35,699 bases of DNA, taken from the NCBI GenBank assembly GCA_946409435.1, contig CAMJWJ010000013.1:1-35699 (forward strand), written 5' to 3'. A model generated the notes under the pieces. It did no database searches. It was not told the origin of the DNA and was given only the letters and a program-made list of their open reading frames with translations. The stretch is from an uncultured Prevotella sp. Its GTDB lineage: Bacteria > Bacteroidota > Bacteroidia > Bacteroidales > Bacteroidaceae. Both the position numbers and the translations under genes were made by a program. Below, piece by piece: positions 23,338 through 31,580 of this stretch (position 1 is the stretch's first letter; each line of letters begins with the position of its first letter).

Positions 23338-23363
23338 CCTTCGATAAACAAAGATGTATGGAG

Positions 23364-23531
23364 ATGTATAAAGAACAAACCCACAATATGACGAGGCAGA
23401 CCTTGTATGAGGGAGTAAGCGAGGCTGGCACCATAACGGTCAACACCTCAGGCTGGAAGCCGGGCGTCTATGTCGCCGTGGCCAATGTTGGAGGAAAGAC
23501 TGTCACTCAGAAGTTTGCAATCACAAAATAG
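23364..23531 (+). pseudogene. Orphan C-terminal secretion-tail fragment (55 codons)
   Basis: A short open frame runs from ATG 23364 to TAG 23529-23531. Its second half (TITVNTSGWKPGVYVAVANV, then GGKTVTQKFAITK) looks like the final strands of a type IX secretion C-terminal sorting domain (GxYxVxxxxxGKxVxxKF), the kind found at the end of large secreted proteases and adhesins. No cargo domain precedes it; the 210 bases upstream are non-coding and end in a promoter-like -7 box. It is most simply the remnant of a deleted secreted-protein gene, though a translated mini-protein cannot be ruled out. Confidence 0.6.
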
Positions 23532-23552
23532 TAATTTTCTATAAAAAGGCTT

Positions 23553-24011
23553 ATGATTATTGACAAAATTGAGAACCTAAAGAACTACGCAGCAGTGAAC
23601 CCACTGTTTCCAAAGGTGGTGGAGTTCCTGCAGCAGAACGACCTGGCAACAATGGAGCCGGGCAAGTATGAAATCGAGGGCAAGGACCTGTTCGTCAACA
23701 TCCAGATGGCCAAGGGCAAGACGCCCGACGAGGCCGTCATCGAGACGCACAACCGCATGATCGACATCCAGATTCCCGTCACGGCCGCCGAGACATTCGG
23801 CTACACCCAGCGCGACCAGTTGCCCGACGCGACGTACAACGACGAGAAGGACATCACCAAGATTCCCGGTCTCGCTGCCGACAGCTACGTGACGTGTCAG
23901 CCCGGCATGATGGCCATCTTCTTCCCCCAGGACGGTCACGCTCCCTGCATCGCCGGTGTGCCCGAACTGAAGAAGGCCATATTCAAGGTGAAGACAGTTC
24001 ATAGTTCATAA
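23553..24011 (+). CDS. YhcH/YjgK/YiaL-family protein
   Basis: A 152-residue cupin-fold protein of the YhcH/YjgK/YiaL (DUF386) family. Members are linked to sialic-acid and other sugar catabolism and are thought to be sugar isomerases or anomerases. Family marks are LFVNIQMAKGK, ETHNRMIDIQIPV (with the conserved E and H-type ligands), PGMMAIFFPQDGHAPCI and KKAIFKVK. No sialic-acid genes lie nearby; the downstream neighbour is glycogen branching enzyme. The last residues (VHSS) and the stop codon are formed by the first units of the 8-bp array. Confidence 0.88.
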   Translation: MIIDKIENLKNYAAVNPLFPKVVEFLQQNDLATMEPGKYEIEGKDLFVNIQMAKGKTPDEAVIETHNRMIDIQIPVTAAETFGYTQRDQLPDATYNDEKDITKIPGLAADSYVTCQPGMMAIFFPQDGHAPCIAGVPELKKAIFKVKTVHSS

Positions 24012-24082
24012 TTTATAGTTCATAGTTCATAGTTCATAGTTCATAGTTCATAGTTCATAGTTCATAATTCATATTCATAGTT
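23997..24082. repeat. 8-bp tandem array forming the leader of the branching-enzyme gene
   Basis: About ten GTTCATAG-type units, mostly perfect between 24015 and 24065 and decayed at both ends (TTCATAATTTATAG, TTCATAATTCATATTC). The array starts inside the last codons of the YhcH-family gene and ends right at the ATG at 24083, so it makes up the entire intergenic region. The same unit builds the inverted array at 3260-3346. Confidence 0.9.
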
Positions 24083-26182
24083 ATGGCAACGACAAAGAAA
24101 ACGACTACAACGAAGAAGGCTCCTGCAAAGAAAGCCACGGCAAAGAAGACCACGAAGAAGGTAGCAGAAGCCCCCAAGCATATCGGTCTGGTACAGAACG
24201 ACTCATGGCTGGAACCCTTCGAGGACGCCATCCGCGGCCGTCACGACCACGCCCTGTGGAAAATCAGCCAGCTGACAAAGAACGGCAAGCAGACGCTCAG
24301 CCAGTTTGCCAGCGGCCACCTCTACTTCGGACTGCACAAGCTGGCCAAAGGCTGGGTGTTCCGTGAGTGGGCGCCCAACGCGACGGAGATCTACCTCATC
24401 GGCGATTTCAACAACTGGCAGGAGACAGAGAAATACAAGTGCAAGCGCATCGAAGGCACGGGCAACTGGGAGCTGAAACTCAGCGAGAAAGCCCTGAAGC
24501 ACGGCCAGCTCTACAAGATGAAGGTCAAGTGGAACGGCGGCGAGGGTGAGCGCATACCGGCCTGGTGCCGCCGCGTGGTACAGGACGACCAGACGAAGAT
24601 ATTCTCCGCCCAGGTGTGGAACCCCGAGCAGCCTTACGAGTGGAAGAAGAAGACGTTCAAGCCCAACAAGGCTCCCCTGCTGATCTATGAATGCCACGTC
24701 GGCATGGGCCAGGATGCTGAGAAGGTGGGCACGTATAAGGAGTTCACCGAGAACGTGCTGCCCCGCGTCAAGAAAGACGGCTACAACGCCATCCAGGTGA
24801 TGGCCATCCAGGAGCATCCCTACTATGGCTCGTTCGGCTACCACGTCAGCTCGTTCTTTGCACCCAGCAGCCGCTTCGGCACCCCTGAGGAGCTGAAGGA
24901 GATGATCGACACGGCCCACAAGATGGGTATTGCCGTCATCATGGACATCGTACACTCACATGCCGTGAAGAACGAAGTCGAGGGATTGGGCAACCTCTGC
25001 GGCGACCCCAACCAGTTCTTCTATCCCGGCGACCGCCACGAGCATCCCGCATGGGACTCGCTGTGCTTCGACTACGGCAAGGACGACGTACTGCACTTCC
25101 TGCTCTCGAACTGTAAGTACTGGCTGGAGGAGTTCCACTTCGACGGATTCCGCTTCGACGGCGTCACCTCGATGCTGTACTACAGCCACGGACTCGGCGA
25201 GGCCTTCGGCGGCTATGGCGACTACTTCAACGGCCATGAGGACGACAATGCCATCTGCTACCTGACGCTGGCCAACTGCCTGATCCACGAGGTGAACAAG
25301 AATGCCATCACCATTGCCGAGGAGGTCAGCGGCATGCCCGGACTGGCTGCCAAGTTCGAGGATGGCGGCTACGGCTTCGACTACCGTATGGCCATGAACA
25401 TTCCCGACTACTGGATCAAGACCATCAAGGAGGTGCGCGACGAGGACATCAACGTCTGCAGCATCTTCTGGGAAGTCAAGAACCGCCGCCCGGACGAGAA
25501 GACCATCTCGTACTGCGAGAGCCACGACCAGGCACTGGTGGGCGACAAGACCATCATCTTCCGACTGATTGATGCCGACATGTACTGGCACTTTGCCAAG
25601 AAGGACGTCAACGATATTGCCCAGCGCGGCATAGCCCTGCACAAGATGATCCGACTGGTGACGGCCGGTGCCATCAACGGCGGCTACCTGAACTTCATGG
25701 GCAACGAGTTCGGACATCCCGAATGGATCGACTTCCCACGCGAGGGCAACGGCTGGTCGTACAAGTATGCACGCCGCCAATGGAACCTTGTCGACAACAA
25801 AGACCTCTGCTACCATTGGCTTGGCGACTTCGACCAGAAGATGCTGGAGGTCATCAAGAGCCAGAAGAACTTCCAGGACACGCCCGTGCAGGAGATATGG
25901 CACGACGACGGCGACCAGGTGCTGTGCTACATGCGTGGCGACCTCGTCTTCGTGTTCAACTTCTCGCCGACGCGCTCGTACACCGACTATGGATTCCTTG
26001 TGCCTACTGGCAGCTACGAGGTGGTGCTCAATACAGACGCTAAGGAGTTTGGCGGCAACGGCTTTGCCGACGACACCGTCACACACCTGACGAACTACGA
26101 TCCCTTGTACGTCGAGGACCATAAGGAATGGCTGAAACTCTACATTCCCGCACGTTCGGCCGTGGTGCTGAAAAAGCAGTAA
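24083..26182 (+). CDS. glgB: 1,4-alpha-glucan branching enzyme, eukaryote-like GH13 type
   Basis: A 699-residue branching enzyme that makes alpha-1,6 branches in glycogen. After a Lys/Thr/Ala-rich N-terminal tail (residues 1-32, TTKKTTTTKKAPAKKATAKK) comes a CBM48-type domain (GWVFREWAPNATEIYLIGDF, NNWQ) and the GH13 barrel: YECHVGMG, VIMDIVHSHAV, nucleophile Asp359 in DGFRFDGVTSM, acid/base Glu413 in IAEEVSGMPG and Asp482 in ESHDQALVGDK. The C-terminal all-beta domain ends at SAVVLKKQ. The wording of these motifs matches the eukaryotic-type subfamily (GH13_8) better than E. coli GlgB. The start codon directly follows an 8-bp repeat array. No other glycogen gene is in the window. Confidence 0.94.
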   Translation: MATTKKTTTTKKAPAKKATAKKTTKKVAEAPKHIGLVQNDSWLEPFEDAIRGRHDHALWKISQLTKNGKQTLSQFASGHLYFGLHKLAKGWVFREWAPNATEIYLIGDFNNWQETEKYKCKRIEGTGNWELKLSEKALKHGQLYKMKVKWNGGEGERIPAWCRRVVQDDQTKIFSAQVWNPEQPYEWKKKTFKPNKAPLLIYECHVGMGQDAEKVGTYKEFTENVLPRVKKDGYNAIQVMAIQEHPYYGSFGYHVSSFFAPSSRFGTPEELKEMIDTAHKMGIAVIMDIVHSHAVKNEVEGLGNLCGDPNQFFYPGDRHEHPAWDSLCFDYGKDDVLHFLLSNCKYWLEEFHFDGFRFDGVTSMLYYSHGLGEAFGGYGDYFNGHEDDNAICYLTLANCLIHEVNKNAITIAEEVSGMPGLAAKFEDGGYGFDYRMAMNIPDYWIKTIKEVRDEDINVCSIFWEVKNRRPDEKTISYCESHDQALVGDKTIIFRLIDADMYWHFAKKDVNDIAQRGIALHKMIRLVTAGAINGGYLNFMGNEFGHPEWIDFPREGNGWSYKYARRQWNLVDNKDLCYHWLGDFDQKMLEVIKSQKNFQDTPVQEIWHDDGDQVLCYMRGDLVFVFNFSPTRSYTDYGFLVPTGSYEVVLNTDAKEFGGNGFADDTVTHLTNYDPLYVEDHKEWLKLYIPARSAVVLKKQ

Positions 26183-26257
26183 GCAGGAATCCCCAGGGTT
26201 TACGTTTCAAATATTAGCGGCTTGTCATATTGTTTACGTATAAATCTCTGAAGTGAT

Positions 26258-26854
26258 ATGAATTTCCGCCGTATTTGGCAAGTATCTCTCGCGGTGGCTG
26301 TGCTGATGTTCATCATCGGCATGGCCACCGACGATAAAGACGTCCGGCGATATGCCGATGAAATGGAACGGCTGATGGCCAAGGGCGATTACCAGAAAGC
26401 CCTGGAGGTTGGCAGCAAGTCGGACAAGACTGACCGAAGGCTCCTACAGCTGCGCATAGAGGCATTGGCCCACGAGCATCAGCTGGGCGAGCGTCTCTTT
26501 GCATACCCCATCGAAGGGCGGGGGAGCGACCTCGTGAAAAAGGGTGGTGACTATGCGCTCTGCGGTTACCTGATAGACAAACAGCTCGACCGTTTCGCCG
26601 AACTGTTGCCAAAATATTATAAGATGGACAACCAGCTGCCACGCTACTACCGTGAAGCGCTCATCCAGTACAACCATGTACGCTCCCATCCGCGTATCGT
26701 TTTCCACGACAACGTACTCGACACGGACTACAGAGACATGCAACAGCTGGAGGCCCAGCACAGCGAGCCGGAAGCCCGCCAGATGGCTGTCTTCCGCCAG
26801 TACGAAGGTACGTACTGGTACTATTATGGATACTTGAACACTACAGCACGCTGA
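26258..26854 (+). CDS. Hypothetical single-pass membrane protein
   Basis: I do not recognise this 198-residue protein. An N-terminal hydrophobic segment (WQVSLAVAVLMFIIGMAT) should anchor it in the inner membrane. The remainder is helical with a tetratricopeptide-like feel (RYADEMERLMAKGDYQKALE, ALIQYNHVRSHPRIVF), and it ends with a Tyr/Trp-rich stretch (YEGTYWYYYGYLNTTAR). It could be a shortened relative of larger Bacteroidota membrane proteins with a similar Tyr/Trp-rich C-terminus, but that is only an impression. It lies 75 bases after glgB and its last 14 bases overlap the convergent response-regulator gene. Confidence 0.7.
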   Translation: MNFRRIWQVSLAVAVLMFIIGMATDDKDVRRYADEMERLMAKGDYQKALEVGSKSDKTDRRLLQLRIEALAHEHQLGERLFAYPIEGRGSDLVKKGGDYALCGYLIDKQLDRFAELLPKYYKMDNQLPRYYREALIQYNHVRSHPRIVFHDNVLDTDYRDMQQLEAQHSEPEARQMAVFRQYEGTYWYYYGYLNTTAR

Positions 26855-27605
26855 ACCTCTCCGTCAGTTGTTTACGGAACGTCCGGCCCACCTTGACATA
26901 GTCGATGTGGCTGAAGGGAGGGTAGAGACGACAGACGTTGCCATTGACCTCCATCAGATAGTTGACATTCAGAATAAAGCTCTGGTGCACCTGCACGAAA
27001 CGAGGATCAATGGCCAGCAGCGACTCGTTGTTGGCCGTCCGCTTCAGTCGCATAGGCTCTGCATAGCCTGCCACAAGGGCCTCCCAAACACGCATGTCAC
27101 TGTTGTACTGGAAGAACGCCACGTCGCTCTTGTTGACAACACGGAAGTCGCTACCGTTGACACTCAGCAGCAGCTTGTCGTTATTCTTCACGTCGTTAGA
27201 CTGAACACCACCCTTTTTTGCCGGCATCCCTGTCGACTCAGCCTCTCGCTCCGACAGGAACCGTTGGACGATCTGCTGCAGGTCTTCTGTGCTGAAAGGC
27301 TTGAGCAGGAAGTCGAAGGCCTTCTTGCGAAACGCTTCGAGCATATAGTTGGTGTGGGCGGTGTAGATCACCACACGGCATGGCGTTTTAACGATGGTGT
27401 CCATCTCCTTGAGGAAATCCAGTCCCGACATGTCGGGCAGTTCGACGTCCAGAAAGAGCAGTTCCGGCTGTTCCTTGATGAGCAGGCTGATGCCCTTGAT
27501 GCCTGTGCTGGCGGTCCCCGCCAATTTCAACCCGCTGTATTCCTTCAACCTCTCGGCCAGGATATCTATCGAGCGGGCATCGTCGTCAATGATGATCACT
27601 TTCAT
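26841..27605 (-). CDS. LytTR-family response regulator
   Basis: A 254-residue two-component regulator. The receiver domain (residues 1-120) has the acidic pocket IIDDDA and phospho-acceptor Asp53 in LLFLDVELPDMSG, with Thr/Lys switch positions in IYTAHTNY and FLLKPFS. After a linker (EREAESTGMPAKKGG), the C-terminal LytTR DNA-binding domain (about 150-254: LSVNGSDFRVVNKSDVAFFQ, FVQVHQSFILNVNYL) should bind direct repeats in target promoters. It is 27 bases downstream of its sensor kinase gene, so they form one operon. LytTR regulators typically control cell-surface, secretion or cell-death functions; the target is unknown. Confidence 0.94.
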   Translation of the reverse strand: MKVIIIDDDARSIDILAERLKEYSGLKLAGTASTGIKGISLLIKEQPELLFLDVELPDMSGLDFLKEMDTIVKTPCRVVIYTAHTNYMLEAFRKKAFDFLLKPFSTEDLQQIVQRFLSEREAESTGMPAKKGGVQSNDVKNNDKLLLSVNGSDFRVVNKSDVAFFQYNSDMRVWEALVAGYAEPMRLKRTANNESLLAIDPRFVQVHQSFILNVNYLMEVNGNVCRLYPPFSHIDYVKVGRTFRKQLTERFSVL

Positions 27606-27632
27606 AACTTGTAGCAGTTTGTCTTGTTAGGT

Positions 27633-29630
27633 TTAATAATGATATTTGATGTCTTTGGCTATTGTCAACATGGCATGGCAACCGTTGTCGTTCACGATGT
27701 TGAAGTGCATCTTGCCCTTCTTGTTCTCCTGATTGACGATGTTGACGGTAGAGCGGATGATGTTCAGTCCGGTACGTGTACGCTCGCTGTCACACCTGCG
27801 GATGTCAAAGCCCGGACCGTTGTCGCTCACGGTAATGCGAACGTCCGCGTCGTCGCTCTCCACCTTGACGGTGAGCCTGCGGTCTCCCTCCTTCCCCTTC
27901 AGTCCGTGAAGGATGGCATTCTCTACCAGTATTTGGATAAGCATCGACGGCAGCATGGTGCGCTCAAGCGTCTCAGGGTCGGGGGCATTGATCTTGAAGT
28001 CAATATCCATCTTGCTGAGCCGTTGCTCCAGGTTGACGTATTTTTCAATAAAGTCGAGTTCCTCCTTGAGGGTGACCATGGTCTTACGCGTCAAGTCGAG
28101 GTTGGCACGTATCAGCTGAGCCAGCATCATGAGCTGGTCGCCCTCCTTCATGTTGCTCTCTGCAATGCGCGAGTTGAGCACGTTGAACACGAAATGGGGC
28201 GATATGCGTTGCCTGGCATTTGCCATGCGCAGCTTCAGCATGTCCAGGTAGTTCTGCAGGTAGCGCTTGCGCTGGTAGTTGTTCCACAAGATGAACAGCA
28301 GGATGATGATGATGGCAACGCCCAACGACAGGAGGCCCCAGTTGCGGTTGCGTTCGTAGACGGCCTGCCTGCGGTTCATCTCTATCTGGTGGTGCAGGCG
28401 GATGGTGTCCTCCGTCAGTCGTGTCAGTATGTCTGCCGACCGCATGCTCTTGATGCGCATGTTCAGCGAGTCTGTCTTATGCATATTGACTATCATTCCG
28501 GCGTATGCCTTATGGTAGTTGCCAATGGCCGCATAATAGCGGTTCAGATAGTCGCGCCGGATGTTGTTCATGTCCACATCGATTACTTCCAGTCCATCGG
28601 CTTCCTTCAGCACTCGCTCTACCTCGTCGTAGCGTTTCTGAAGCATGGCAATACCGATGCGAATGGTATGGGCGTAGTAGACACCGACGTCTACACCCTG
28701 CTGACGGAAGTAGCGTTCCGCCTCGTCGACATAGTAGCGTGCAGAGTCTGGCTGCTGAAGATTGAGGAAGACGTCGGCGAGGTTGATCTTGCAGAGATAC
28801 ATGTCGAAGTTCTTCTCGGCATGGTAGTGTTCCAAATGAGCCTTCAGCCGGCGGAACATATCCAGGGCAGCAGGATAGTCCTTCTTGAAATAATAGTAGT
28901 TGCCGTAGTTGTTCAAGAAGTACGACTGCATGTTGGGCTTCATCTCGTCTATGCGTTTGTCGGTCATCCTATAGTATTCTCCAGCCTGTTCGAAGTCGCC
29001 GATAGAGGTACAGATGCGGCCCAGTCCCATATAGAGGGTAAGGGTGTTGCGCGTGGGAAGTCCCAGCGAGTCGTTCAGATAGAGTGCACGGCGGTACCAC
29101 CGGCTCCCGTCCGCCAGCATTCCCTTGGCCACGTAGGCATCGCCCAGATTAGCGCTCAGGTCCGGCAGGTTGTCGGTCATGTCGCTCTGCATCAAGTGGT
29201 TGTAGGCATCTTCATACAGACTGATAACACTATCCGGAGCGTGGTGAAGGAGGTAGAGGTAGCTGGCCTTGGAACTGACGGCCATGGCCTTCAAGCCTCG
29301 CGTGCGGGGTGTTTCGGAGTCTAACCCGTTGACGTAGCGCAGGGTGCGTTCTACATAGGGCAACATGGACTGCGGGGAGTCGGTCAGCAAATAGTGACGG
29401 CCATACATCAGATAGTAGTCATACCAGCTCAGCGAGTCTTTCGCCGCTTCCATCTCGCGGGTAATCATCTGCAAAGCATCAGGTCTCAAGTGCTGCATGG
29501 AGTCGCCAAGTGCAATGTAGCGCTGGCGCTCCTCTGCCGATCGCATGCCGTCATACTGCATCTTGTCTTGACAAGCCCCAAAACAGATGCTGGACATCAG
29601 CACACAGCAATAATTTAGCAACTTTGACAT
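27633..29630 (-). CDS. TPR-containing LytS-type sensor histidine kinase
   Basis: A 665-residue sensor kinase. The N-terminus has a lipobox-like signal (NYCCVLMSSICFGACQDKM, Cys at about 20). Residues about 40-400 form tetratricopeptide repeats (NLSANLGDAYVAKGMLADGS, TLYMGLGRICTSIGDFEQAG), a presumed periplasmic sensor. A membrane segment (GLLSLGVAIIIILLFILW, about 434-451) is followed by a short linker and the His_kinase/HATPase module: phospho-acceptor His479 in RISPHFVFNVLNS, N-box LIQILVENAILHGLKG and SDNGPGFD. This is the LytS/YehU class that pairs with LytTR regulators, as the downstream gene confirms. The promoter lies in the divergent region shared with dapA. Confidence 0.93.
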   Translation of the reverse strand: MSKLLNYCCVLMSSICFGACQDKMQYDGMRSAEERQRYIALGDSMQHLRPDALQMITREMEAAKDSLSWYDYYLMYGRHYLLTDSPQSMLPYVERTLRYVNGLDSETPRTRGLKAMAVSSKASYLYLLHHAPDSVISLYEDAYNHLMQSDMTDNLPDLSANLGDAYVAKGMLADGSRWYRRALYLNDSLGLPTRNTLTLYMGLGRICTSIGDFEQAGEYYRMTDKRIDEMKPNMQSYFLNNYGNYYYFKKDYPAALDMFRRLKAHLEHYHAEKNFDMYLCKINLADVFLNLQQPDSARYYVDEAERYFRQQGVDVGVYYAHTIRIGIAMLQKRYDEVERVLKEADGLEVIDVDMNNIRRDYLNRYYAAIGNYHKAYAGMIVNMHKTDSLNMRIKSMRSADILTRLTEDTIRLHHQIEMNRRQAVYERNRNWGLLSLGVAIIIILLFILWNNYQRKRYLQNYLDMLKLRMANARQRISPHFVFNVLNSRIAESNMKEGDQLMMLAQLIRANLDLTRKTMVTLKEELDFIEKYVNLEQRLSKMDIDFKINAPDPETLERTMLPSMLIQILVENAILHGLKGKEGDRRLTVKVESDDADVRITVSDNGPGFDIRRCDSERTRTGLNIIRSTVNIVNQENKKGKMHFNIVNDNGCHAMLTIAKDIKYHY

Positions 29631-29673
29631 GATTATTCTTGCAGTTTTTATCTATATTTTTAAAATTACGTTG

Positions 29674-29681
29674 CAAATTTA
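29674..29681 (-). promoter_or_regulatory. Promoter -7 box of the sensor kinase operon
   Basis: TAAATTTG on the minus strand, about 43 bases before the ATG at 29630. Confidence 0.6.
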
Positions 29682-29724
29682 ATAATTTTTCTTCCAAATA
29701 CGCAACATTTCCAATAAAATTATG

Positions 29725-29732
29725 TAATTTTG
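29725..29732 (+). promoter_or_regulatory. Promoter -7 box of dapA
   Basis: TAATTTTG lies 31 bases before the dapA ATG. With the oppositely oriented box at 29674-29681 it makes this 133-base gap a divergent promoter region. Confidence 0.65.
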
Positions 29733-29763
29733 CAGTCATAAAGTAAGAATTCTTATAATATAT

Positions 29764-30651
29764 ATGGTACATAACATCTTTAAGGGCTTAGGTATTGCAC
29801 TCATAACACCCTTTCAGGAGGATGGAGCAGTAGACTATAAGTCGCTGATGCGTCTCGTGGAATATCAGCTCTCGAACGGGGCCGATTTCTTCTGTATTCT
29901 TGCAACAACAGGCGAGACACCGACCTTAACGTCCGAGGAAAAAGACAAAATCAGGAACTTTGTCGTCGACTTAGTAGGAGGGCGCGTTCCCATCCTCATG
30001 GGCTGCGGCGGCAACAATACGGAAGCCGTTGTCCAGGAATTGAAAACGGGCGACTTCCGAGGCATCGACGGAGTGCTGAGCGTATGCCCGTACTACAACA
30101 AGCCTTCGCAGGAAGGACTATATCAGCATTTCAAGAAAATAGCCGAAGCCACCAAACTGCCGGTGGTGCTATACAACGTCCCGGGGCGTACAGGTGTCAA
30201 CCTGAAAGCAGAGACCACCGTACGCCTGGCACGCGACTGCGAGAACATCGTGGCTATCAAGGAGGCTTCGGGCAACTTGGAACAGGTGGACGAGATCATC
30301 AAGAACAAACCCGCCAACTTTGACGTCATCAGCGGCGACGATGCACTGACGTTCCCTATGGTGTCGTGTGGCGCAGTAGGTGTAATCAGCGTCATCGGAA
30401 ATGCGCTGCCCAAGGAGTTCTCGAAAATGATACGCCTGCAGATGCGGGGCGAATACGATGGTGCCCGCAAGATACACCACCGCTTTACGGACCTCTTCTC
30501 ACTGCTGTTCGTCGACGGCAATCCAGCAGGCGTTAAAGCCATGCTCAGCGAGATGGGTTTCATAGAGAATGTCCTTCGCTTGCCGCTGGTACCCATGCGG
30601 GTGAAGAACGTGCAACGCATGTCGGAGATACTGAAGGAACTGAAGATATAA
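29764..30651 (+). CDS. dapA: 4-hydroxy-tetrahydrodipicolinate synthase
   Basis: A 295-residue class I aldolase that condenses pyruvate and aspartate semialdehyde in lysine and diaminopimelate synthesis. The Schiff-base Lys166 lies in VAIKEASGN, Tyr137 in VVLYNVPGRTG (with Arg142), and the Thr pair in LATTGETPTL (48-49). Tyr110/111 in VCPYYNKPSQ completes the proton relay. The length is standard. There is no other lysine gene nearby; the AraC regulator follows after 25 bases on the same strand, so read-through from the dapA promoter into the signalling cassette is possible. Confidence 0.97.
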   Translation: MVHNIFKGLGIALITPFQEDGAVDYKSLMRLVEYQLSNGADFFCILATTGETPTLTSEEKDKIRNFVVDLVGGRVPILMGCGGNNTEAVVQELKTGDFRGIDGVLSVCPYYNKPSQEGLYQHFKKIAEATKLPVVLYNVPGRTGVNLKAETTVRLARDCENIVAIKEASGNLEQVDEIIKNKPANFDVISGDDALTFPMVSCGAVGVISVIGNALPKEFSKMIRLQMRGEYDGARKIHHRFTDLFSLLFVDGNPAGVKAMLSEMGFIENVLRLPLVPMRVKNVQRMSEILKELKI

Positions 30652-30676
30652 TCAGCATACGAGGATTCAAAGTAAC

Positions 30677-31561
30677 ATGGACGAGTCGAAGGTCATACAT
30701 GAAATATCGCCACTAATGGGCAAGGATTCCCTCTATATTGCCGACCGCAGGAAGAAGGAGTTTACCTATCCCATTCACAACCACGAGGTGTTCGAGCTGA
30801 ACTTCGTGGAGCATGCGGCCGGGGTGCGACGCATCGTCGGCGACTGCAATGAGGTGATAGGCGAGTACGACTTGGTGCTGATTACGAGTAGTGAACTCGA
30901 ACACGTCTGGGAGCAGAATACCTGTACGAGCGACGACATCCATGAGGTGACAGTTCAATTCTATGCCGACTTAAGCGACAAGGGGTTCCTGTCGACAAAC
31001 TCGTTCCACTCCATCCGCAAGATGATGCTGGAAGCCCGCAAAGGGCTGGCATTCCCGCTGAGTGACATCATGCGAGTCTACAAACTGATTGACACATTGA
31101 GTTCTATCAAAGAAGGATTCTATGCCGTCATGCAGTTCTATACCATACTCTACGAATTGTCGAAGAGCAACGAGTACCGCACGCTGGCCACGTCGAGCTA
31201 TGCCAAGGTAGAGGCTGAGAGCGACTCACGCCGGGTGCTGAAAGTGAAAAACTTCATAGCGAAGAACTATATGGACGAGATGAGGCTGGCAACGCTGGCC
31301 GATATCGCAGGCATGAGTCCATCGTCGTTCAGCAGGTTCTTCAAGCTTCGCACAGGACGTAACCTGAGCGACTACATTATCGACATGCGCCTGGGCTATG
31401 CCAGCCGGATGCTTGTTGACACCTCGAAGGGCGTGGCAGAAATATGCTACGACTGCGGATTCAACAACCTCAGCAACTTCAACCGCATCTTCAAGAAGAA
31501 AAAAGGTTGTTCGCCCTCTGAGTTTCGTGAGAACTATCATAAGACACGTGTTGTAATTTGA
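30677..31561 (+). CDS. AraC-family transcriptional regulator
   Basis: A 294-residue regulator. The N-terminal part (YPIHNHEVFELNFVEHAAGV, then DLVLITSSELEHVW) is a cupin-like sensor domain. The C-terminal ~100 residues are the double helix-turn-helix domain: LATLADIAGMSPSSFSRFFK as the first and GVAEICYDCGFNNLSNFNRI as the second, ending KKKKGCSPSEFREN. The conserved Gly-Phe of the second unit is present. The N-terminal type resembles regulators of sugar use. It lies 25 bases after dapA and 19 bases before the SpoIIE-type phosphatase gene, so it may be co-transcribed with both. Its targets are not evident. Confidence 0.93.
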   Translation: MDESKVIHEISPLMGKDSLYIADRRKKEFTYPIHNHEVFELNFVEHAAGVRRIVGDCNEVIGEYDLVLITSSELEHVWEQNTCTSDDIHEVTVQFYADLSDKGFLSTNSFHSIRKMMLEARKGLAFPLSDIMRVYKLIDTLSSIKEGFYAVMQFYTILYELSKSNEYRTLATSSYAKVEAESDSRRVLKVKNFIAKNYMDEMRLATLADIAGMSPSSFSRFFKLRTGRNLSDYIIDMRLGYASRMLVDTSKGVAEICYDCGFNNLSNFNRIFKKKKGCSPSEFRENYHKTRVVI

Positions 31562-31580
31562 ATATATAAAAATAATAGAT

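Noticed and set aside
26183..26257. Search for a terminator or promoter between glgB and the hypothetical gene
   Set aside because: No stem with a T-run and no convincing TAnnTTTG box could be seen; the downstream gene may be read through from glgB.
27624..29324. 566-codon plus-strand open frame
   Set aside because: It is antisense to the TPR-histidine kinase gene, which has all kinase boxes; the long frame reflects codon bias.
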